Positions 57,164 through 64,000 of a DNA stretch of 64,000 nucleotides are shown here, piece by piece; position 1 is the first letter of the stretch; each line of letters begins with the position of its first letter. Made by a program: the position numbers and the translations under genes. The notes under the pieces are model-generated. The model was not told the origin of the DNA, did not search any database, and was given only the letters and a program-made list of their open reading frames with translations. The stretch comes from Plotosus lineatus (taxonomy: Eukaryota; Chordata; Actinopteri; Siluriformes; Plotosidae), in contig CM045731.1 in the NCBI GenBank assembly GCA_024760905.1, forward strand, positions 24,182,501 to 24,246,500, given 5' to 3'.

Positions 57164-59251
57164 TTGCAGGTGCTGTGTTGGGTGGACTCATTCGCAAAAA
57201 AAAAAAAAAAAAAAACAGTTATAAAGTAACAGGTTTATATTAATGTCTCCCACCATGAATGTTCCTGTATCTGAAGTAACAATGTCCACAGATTCTTATA
57301 AAGCAGATGTTGCACAAATAATAAACTAAGTTAAAGGATGTTCCAACATGTTAGATTCCACTTTTTGTGAACATTAAACAATATGCAAATAACATCATCT
57401 GATAACTTTAATTCGCTCACATGTAGGAATATAGATTAAAATGGGTTGTATCTCTTTTAATCATGTATTTAATTAACTGTTTCGGGTTTAGCTCTGCTTC
57501 AAGAATAATGGAAACATTACAAATGAAAACAAAACAAACAAAAATAAAACAACAACAACAACAAAAAAAAAAACAGTGTTGATAATGAATTTATGGATGA
57601 ATATTATGTTTGATTTATGAATTGAAGCATTTTACTTTTTTAGATACTGAAGTTCAGTATTTCAGTCCTCAACGCTTTTGGACCGCTTTCTTCATCCTGA
57701 GCGAGATCCCCCAGTGCAGCTAACTGGGTTATCAAAGGCGGGCCATGTCTCTCACTGTCTATGGTGAGAGGCTCATGTAAAAGAACCATTGCTGAGTTTC
57801 GTAAAGAGTAGCTGCAAAGCCATCAGCGTGTTTCTGTCCCTTGCTAAAGGGTTGTGACAGGAAGGGCATCCGACGTAAAAAAAAAAAAAAAAAAACTATG
57901 CCAAATCAAATGTGCGAATCAGATGATTCGCTGTGGTGACTCCCGAGAAAGGGGAAAAAGCCAAAAGGAAAAGAAGAAGAAGAAGAAGAAGAAGAAGAAG
58001 AAGAAGAAGCAAATGAGTGAGATGAGGATGTGAGGTCAGAGGATATTGCAGCATCATGTACGTTTCACAATGAACATACACAGTTCATTTTTACAAGGGG
58101 GCAGATAGGACTTCCCCTCTCAGTGTGTCAGTCCTCTCCGAAATATACATGCACAGCAGTTTGAAAAGAGGCATCACGCATGTGTGATAGGGAAAGGCTT
58201 GAAGGGTGGGAATTGGATCTGATGAAAATTCAGTGAGAAAATGGAAATGAAGCTGATTTTTTTTTTTTTTTTAATGTAACATGGTTTACAAAAAAAAAAT
58301 TTGTGAATAGCAACAAATCAGATTGACTTCTATAAGAATAATCATGTAAATATTACACAGACTAGAACTGGTCCTAATGAAGTGTATAATCTCATTAACC
58401 AAATTATTACAGAGGATTAAATCCATATTATCTTGTGGATCTGAATAAACTGAACTATTCAGAAAACATGTTTCTGGGCAAAGAGAGAGGATCGAGTGGT
58501 CCAGGGAGGATGAGCAGGAATTCTTGGAACAAAGGAAATTTCAGAACACTAAAATCTATTGGTTGCACTGGACTGTAGCAGTGACTCAGAAAACTCTTCC
58601 TCATCATGAATCAGCACTCTTTTTTTCAATGGGTGCTGAAGGGACAGCTCCTGTTCAGAACCAGTGATGTGGGAGGAGAGAGCATGGCCTCACAGCTGTA
58701 GTAGCTTAAGTGGCCCCTCGCTGAACCCCCCCTGAATAATGAACATCAAAGTTTACTGGAGCTTTAACAGAGCAGCCTTGCTGGTGTTCTCCTCTCCTCT
58801 GCCCATAGTACATACTACCAATGATAAATTATGTGGACGTTACAGTGTTCCAACCCAAGACCACACTGGATCACGCTGCTCCAGAACCCGACTGAAACCC
58901 GTCTGAGATCCACTGCAGTTCTGAAGGTCTGGGCTGTTAATCAGGAGAGTCAGTTGTAATGTTCATCACACGTGTGTGATTGTTGCTGATGATAAATGTG
59001 TATCTGTTGTATTCTGTTGATGTTCATCTCTACTGCAGACTCACTGTTCCATCTGCATCATCTCTGCTGTAATGAACTACACCTGAAACTTCAGCGTAAA
59101 ATAAACAAAAGACTAAAAGTTAGATTTTATTATTCATAACTTCATCAAAGCAATGCATGAGCAGAGCAGCATGACTGACGTCCCAGAATTAAAGCAACAC
59201 AGAATCCAACATATAATATCAATATTATACTTTTAGTGTGTCCAAAACTGA

Positions 59252-59327
<76 letters not shown>

Positions 59328-61999
59328 CTTTCTTTCTGGTGATGCAGTAGACCACAGCTACAGTGATGTGCAGAAGGATTACGACCGCCATGGCGAAGGG
59401 GATGTAGGGACGAGACTCCGAGGTTTCTAGGGTGAACACAACAGACGCCTTTAACTACACAGTGCTGTTTAGCCAACTAAAGCCGTAGAGCTCAAATCAC
59501 CCACCACAGTGTCAAGGTTTTATTATTATTTTCTTTTCTTTTCTTTTTTTCTTTTTTTTTAAGATTTAATAAAACACCTCGATGTAGCCTGATTTACTTT
59601 CCTGTTTAAATGAGTACAATGAACAGAACAGACACTGTTAGCTACTCACATCTATTCACTTATTCAAAGTACGGATCACCTGACCTGCCTCAGTGTTGTT
59701 CCTGAAATCAACTGAAGAAACTAAAGAAATCTCATTTTTATTTTTATTGAATCACTTCTGCTTCGTACCATCACGACTCTGTGAAGGATTGAACGAGGTA
59801 ATGTCCCACAGCGTGAAGGTGTGAAGATACCTGTTTGCACTGATTCTGACCTGATTAAAAAATAAACATAAACAATTCCAACATGAAACCTTTCCTTTTT
59901 TTTTTTTTTTTTTTTTTTCTGTGGTGAAAGTATGTAATGATATAAGGTGTACCTCAGGGTCAGGGGATGCTGCTGTTTGTGTGCTCCACAGTCAGAATAT
60001 TTATTCAGATATTTATTTTTCTCAGTTATACAGCATCAATAAGATGAAGATACACTGAGTTATTGAGTCTTGTTCCAAAGTGATGCATTAATCTGTCCCA
60101 ACAAACATGACTTTTAGTAACAGTGTTGTGTGCGATACCACTTTATTCCACTGGGGTGGCGCAGTGTTGGAGTGGTTAGCATATCCACCTCACAGCAAGA
60201 AGGCATGGGTTTGATTCCCAGCCTGGGAACTCTGTGTGGAGTTTGCATGTTCTCCTCATGCTTGTGTGGGTTTCCTCGGGGTACTCCGGTTTCCTCACAC
60301 AGTACAAAAAATATGCACAGTGGGCTAATTGTTTGTTAAAAAAAATCACCCATAGGTGTGAGTGTGAATGGTTGTGTGAGTGTTGTCCCTGCAATGGCCT
60401 GTCAAGATGTCCAGGGTGTACTCCGATCTCGCCCAGAGTCAGCTGGGATGGGTGCCCGCCTTCCCGCTACCAAAATTATGATTAAGAGGTTTCGAAAATG
60501 AATAAATGAATTACACACTTACATTAATTTCCCATGAGGATGATTTACAGGAGTTCGTTTTACCTTTCACTGTGAGATGGACGTCTCTATAGCCTCTGTT
60601 GATCTCACACCTGTAAACTCCTCCATCCTCTACAGTCAGGTGTGATATGAGTAGAGAGAGATTTCCTGGATGCTGATCTTTAAAACCCTGAACTCTGTGT
60701 GTGTAGTGATTTGTCTGGTCCTTTGGGAAAATTTCTTTGTGATCAGGTTCTTTATAAACAGTCCATCTGAAAGTTTGTGGTGTGGCTTGTAGTTCAGAGC
60801 AGGAGCAGGACAGAAGGACAGACTGTCCCACATATCCAATCACACTCAGTCTCTCTGTGTTTATTGTGCAGCCTGAAAAATGAACAAATCTCAACATAAT
60901 ATACATTACAATAATTTGTGATGAGATTATCACCGAAGTAGCATTGAGAATCACAACAAGTTGTTTACCTTTAACAGTGAGTCTGAAGTATCTGTTATCA
61001 CCTCCTTGAACACGACACCTGTAATCTGCTCCATCCTCTTCAGTCAGGTTTGATATGAGCAGAGAGAGATTTCCTGAAGCGTGATCATTAACCAGCTGAA
61101 ATCTGTGTTTGTACTGATGACTCTCCGGTGATATCTCTACCCAATCGTTTGTGTACTTTAACCATGTGAATGTTGGAGGTTTGTTGTGGAGATCAGTGCA
61201 GGAGCAGGACAGCAGAACTGAGCCTCCTGTGTATGCAGTGATCTCACTTATGGATTCATTCCCTTCCAGTCTGCAGCCTGGAGACACACAGCAGTTAATG
61301 ATCTGTTCATTAGTAGCTCCACAATCTGCAGCAACTCTACACAACTACAGCAACCTGAAACTCCAAAACTCACGAATGTCCACAGTAGGGATGTAACTGA
61401 ATATGAAATCATGAACAGATAACTACACAACTACAGAAAACCTGAGAATGTGAACAGAATTTGAATCTTCTGTATTTGACCTCACAACCTCACAATCCGA
61501 GAAACCACTTCCTTCATCTAGTGAACACTAATACAACCACATTTACCAGACAATTAACTAACACTTCAACTTGAATTTATTTTAATCAACCAAACTTATA
61601 CAAGTGAATAAACTTCCATTTTAAAGGGATTTATTGTAATTTTAAATCCTCTCGAAAATAAAAAGCACAAAACAATCCGATCATTTTAAAATGTTACACA
61701 AACAGAATGTTGATCATTCCTACACCTGCATTAAACATTCAATATCCCACAATGCATTGTGTTTTCTGGTATCCTGCTGTAACCCATTGCTAATAAAACA
61801 ATATTTTGCTGTAAACTGTGAAATGCTGTAAAGTTTCAAGTCGTGTTTAAATCCAGATACACCGAGTTCACATCCCAATGCAGAAAAAATAACTCAAATC
61901 ATTTCAGTCATTCAGTCTGCACTACATTTCCACATCACTTAAAAACAAACATTAAAAGATTTAAACTGTAAATACTTTCATATTTTAATTCTACAAAAC

Positions 62000-62053
<54 letters not shown>

Positions 62054-62107
62054 AGACTCACCTGCAGTGATGTATGGAAGAAAGAAAAGATAAAAACACA
62101 CGAACAT
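56808..62107 (-). CDS. Two-Ig-domain inhibitory-type receptor, gene 2 (spliced span)
   Basis: Paralogue of gene 1, read right to left: leader (62062-62107, alternative 62580-62628), Ig D1 (60969-61277), Ig D2 (60564-60872), transmembrane (59328-59426) and terminal ITIM exon (56808-56915). All joins up to the transmembrane exon are phase 1. No stalk exon was found, and the exon that would carry phase 1 to phase 0 between the membrane span and tail was not identified, so the model is incomplete. Ig domains are nearly identical to gene 1, but the membrane span and tail are very different, which suggests the duplicated block was joined to an older, diverged 3' part. Confidence 0.78.
57084..57160. 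repeat. (CA)n(GA)n compound microsatellite
   Basis: CA repeats followed by GA repeats within the gene 2 cytoplasmic intron. Confidence 0.95.
57706..58008 (+). repeat. SINE-A copy, RTE-type tail, in gene 2 intron
   Basis: 5'-truncated plus-strand copy starting ccccagtgcagctaactggg. The RTE-like tail (gattcgctgtggtgactcc, then agccaaaaggaaaag) ends in a long (GAA)n array (57967-58008). This copy shows the tail similarity to the RTE LINE best. Confidence 0.92.
58009..59254. other. Gene 2 intron sequence, nothing recognised
   Basis: Contains a T run (58258-58272). I looked for a phase 1-to-0 cytoplasmic exon here and found no convincing one. Confidence 0.45.
59255..59326. repeat. (GT)n microsatellite abutting the TM-exon donor
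   Basis: About 35 GT units on the plus strand; on the minus strand (AC)n begins within the donor of the gene 2 transmembrane exon, as in gene 1. Confidence 0.95.
59328..59426 (-). CDS. Gene 2 transmembrane exon
   Basis: 33 codons, phase 1-1. It starts ETSESRPYIP, followed by the span FAMAVVILLHITVAVVYCI and the basic TRKKG. Acceptor caccctag, donor AAAG|gtacac. It shares almost no residues with the gene 1 span. Confidence 0.83.
59427..60151. other. Gene 2 intron between transmembrane and Ig D2 exons
   Basis: Contains a TTTTC-rich patch (59530-59560), a T run (59897-59920) and the left edge of duplication copy B from about 60064. No stalk exon was found. Confidence 0.5.
60152..60512 (+). repeat. 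SINE-B copy in gene 2 intron
   Basis: Duplicate of the 51176-51535 copy, about four substitutions and one single-base indel different over 358 bp by eye. Confidence 0.9.
60564..60872 (-). CDS. Gene 2 Ig domain 2 exon
   Basis: 309 bp, phase 1-1, with the same splice sites as gene 1. It begins GCTINTERLSVIG and has [19 protein letters not shown] and LTVEDGGVYRCEI. Eight nucleotide differences from gene 1, all changing an amino acid: V>I, S>R, V>L, T>I, K>E, D>V, K>E, R>H. The usual Asp before the F-strand Tyr (GGDYRC) is Val here. Confidence 0.92.
60969..61277 (-). CDS. Gene 2 Ig domain 1 exon
   Basis: 309 bp, phase 1-1. It begins GCRLEGNESISEIT. Ten nucleotide differences from gene 1: nine change residues (H>N, G>E, Y>I by three bases, T>N, R>T, G>D, D>Y) and one is silent. 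The H>N change makes a new N-glycosylation sequon, N-E-S, at the N terminus. Confidence 0.92.
62003..62051. repeat. (GA)n microsatellite
   Basis: GA repeat next to the gene 2 proximal leader donor. Confidence 0.95.
62062..62107 (-). CDS. Gene 2 leader exon
   Basis: Identical in layout to the gene 1 proximal leader: [15 protein letters not shown] from the ATG at 62105-62107, phase 1 donor gtgagt. Confidence 0.75.
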
Positions 62108-62182
62108 TTTTAATAATTAATATTCACTACACACTAATATCCACCAGCAGAGACACACTGTGTTCATGTGAATGTTATGGGT

Positions 62183-62185
<3 letters not shown>

Positions 62186-62253
<68 letters not shown>

Positions 62254-62258
62254 ACACA

Positions 62259-62310
<52 letters not shown>
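62186..62310. repeat. (TC)n(CA)n compound microsatellite
   Basis: Counterpart of 53211-53312 with different unit counts. Confidence 0.95.
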
Positions 62311-62314
<4 letters not shown>

Positions 62315-62376
62315 GACTACATTTCCTGTTGTTACTTCCTCTTTCAACAGTTTCAACATAGGATGGGGCACACAAC

Positions 62377-62463
<87 letters not shown>

Positions 62464-62509
62464 GTCTATCTATCTATCTGTCTATCTGTCTATCTGTCTG
62501 TCTGTCTGT
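62377..62509. repeat. (TATC)n / (TGTC)n microsatellite
   Basis: Counterpart of 53382-53514. Confidence 0.95.
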
Positions 62510-62579
62510 CAATCCATCTATTTCTTTCTTTTAAAAGTATGCATTTTATGAGAATTGGATCTGATTGATTATTACTCAC

Positions 62580-62628
62580 CTTCAGTGATATGATACTGTA
62601 TGAGGAGGAGAAGAAAACACACCTGCAT
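62580..62628 (-). CDS. Gene 2 alternative leader exon
   Basis: The ATG at 62626-62628 begins MQVCFLLLLIQYHITE with a phase 1 donor gtgagt, as at 53579-53627. Confidence 0.55.
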
Positions 62629-64000
62629 TCTTACTGTCGGCCCGAAACACACACATTAATCCAAAGAGAGAATTAGAGCTCAATACACACTGACCCCCTG
62701 CTGCACCGTGTACAGTACACTCTGTACATCACCCTGTACCACATTCAGACTCTTACAGTAAGTGCTAACACAGGAAGTTTCAATTTATCTCTTCATCACT
62801 GACCAGACAGAAGTGAAAATGTCTTTCATATTTCTTGTGCATCAGAAATAAGTTTTTATCCGAAACAGTATCATGTGTAATAAATTTCATTTCTATATGT
62901 CTGTAATAAATATATTATTGTGCATATTAAATATCATGAAAATAAACAATAACTTTACAAATCTTATAGTTAAAACAGGAAGTACAAATTTTTATTTAAT
63001 TAATTTATTTATATTTGACTGGCAGAAAAATGAATTTATAAATTGGATACCTTTGTATACAAAATTTGAAAGTAATATATCAAATCTTATAAAACCCTTT
63101 AAGTTATGGCCCCTGGTAGAGGACTTCCACAAATTCATGTTAAAGCCTGTATATAGATTAGCAGTGAAACAAAATCAAGAACTGAGTTACCGTATAAGTA
63201 TAATAATACTTTATAGACATTATTAAAGATCCAGTGTAAATGTACTAGTATGTTTTGACCAACTCACATTGATATATAATATTGTGCAAATTCATGAAAG
63301 TTAAAGGTTCCTACCTCATGCTTCCAAGAAAATTGGAACCCATAATTGCCTACGATGCTTATCCAGTGGTACTCTGGAGTAACATAAAACGTTCTCAAGA
63401 TATAATTTCTGTAGCTTTCTGTAGCTATGTTGCATACATCAATCTATTAGCAGGATCCATACCTCTGTCTACATGCAGATCCTGCTCAGTTTTCGTGTTC
63501 TTCTGATACATGTATCAGTGGTTAAAAAACGCAATGATCTCTGGGAGAGGATTTTAATTAACTTACTTACTTATTGCTATTATCAGGGTTCTGCCCAGAA
63601 TTGCTATGATCAGGGTTCTGCCCAGAATTTTAAGAGAGGTGGCTATAATTTGCCGCAGAGAATGAAAAGTGCCAGAAGTGCTAAACTTCTCTCGGGGGGT
63701 CCGGGGGCTCCCACTGGGAAATTTGTGCAAACTGAAAGCTCCTGATATGCATTCTGGTGTATTCTAGCAGTAAATATTAGGACTGCAGAATGTACTGTGT
63801 TCCACTAAACATATGCGAAACATCCACTGAACATATATAAATAGGGAAACATGAACTCACACAATCTTTTCAACTGGAGCTCCAACAAAGGTCGAAAAGG
63901 TTAACAATAATTAACACTAAATGTGACTCGTTACACTGGGGCTAATAATAAAAAGTAGTCCTTTATAAATTTCAGGGTAAGTAATGTGACTTACGCTTCA
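62629..64000. other. Upstream flank of gene 2, nothing else recognised
   Basis: Duplicate of 53628-55020. It holds the ETS/IRF-like sites (62765-62823), the tandem atcagggttctgcccagaatt pair near 63582-63630 and unassigned sequence up to the window edge. Confidence 0.5.

Larger units (their letters stand above)
60064..64000. repeat. Segmental duplication, copy B (continues past the window)
   Basis: Counterpart of 50940-55020. It contains the leader, Ig D1 and Ig D2 exons of gene 2, the same intronic SINE-B and the same set of microsatellites. It differs by lacking about 150 bp that include the stalk exon. Outside the Ig exons the divergence is about 1-2% by eye. Confidence 0.93.

Overview
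This is a repeat-rich stretch of vertebrate nuclear DNA, almost certainly from a teleost fish. The evidence is Tc1, hAT and Tigger-like DNA transposons, RTE and Rex1/Babar-like LINEs, a Ty3/Gypsy chromovirus, tRNA-derived SINEs (one with the V-SINE-type conserved core), very dense CA/GT, GA/CT, AT and TATC microsatellites, and an intron-containing gene style. A catfish-like lineage is possible but cannot be shown from this sequence alone.

Protein-coding content is sparse. At the left edge (84-997, minus strand) lies the first coding exon of an exostosin gene (ext1 family, heparan sulfate polymerase); its remaining exons lie off the left end. From about 1 kb to 48 kb I see no host gene. This part is a mosaic of nested mobile elements: a tRNA-derived SINE family (called SINE-A here) with two different 3' tails, a V-SINE-like family (SINE-B), a third tRNA SINE (SINE-C), a broken Tc1 transposon (10.9-12.5 kb), a Gypsy element inserted into a SINE (14.8-19.7 kb), an RTE LINE split by a Rex1/Babar-like LINE (22.2-25.5 kb), a hAT derivative carrying a young RTE insertion (30.1-31.7 kb), another LINE (32.0-33.3 kb), a near full-length RTE-like LINE inside a higher-order minisatellite (36.8-41.1 kb), and two Tigger-like non-autonomous elements (44.3-46.8 kb).

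The right end (48.2-64 kb) holds two tandem minus-strand genes for inhibitory-type immunoglobulin receptors. Each has a short leader exon, two 309-bp V-type Ig exons, a transmembrane exon and a terminal exon of exactly 108 bp encoding an ITIM-like tyrosine motif. They resemble the teleost DICP/CD300/pIgR-like receptor families, but the exact family is not settled. The leader-plus-Ig blocks (about 50.9-55.0 kb and 60.1-64.0 kb) are recent duplicates. Their Ig exons have diverged about two to three times faster than the flanking intron and an intronic SINE, nearly always by amino-acid replacement, while transmembrane and cytoplasmic parts have diverged strongly. Gene 2 lacks the stalk exon and the second tyrosine motif of gene 1.

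The most interesting signals are (1) the diversifying receptor pair, with AC microsatellites fused to the transmembrane-exon splice donor in both genes; (2) one SINE body carrying two alternative LINE-type tails, with the RTE-tailed copies apparently younger; and (3) a 32-bp minisatellite organised as a five-monomer higher-order repeat and split by a LINE.
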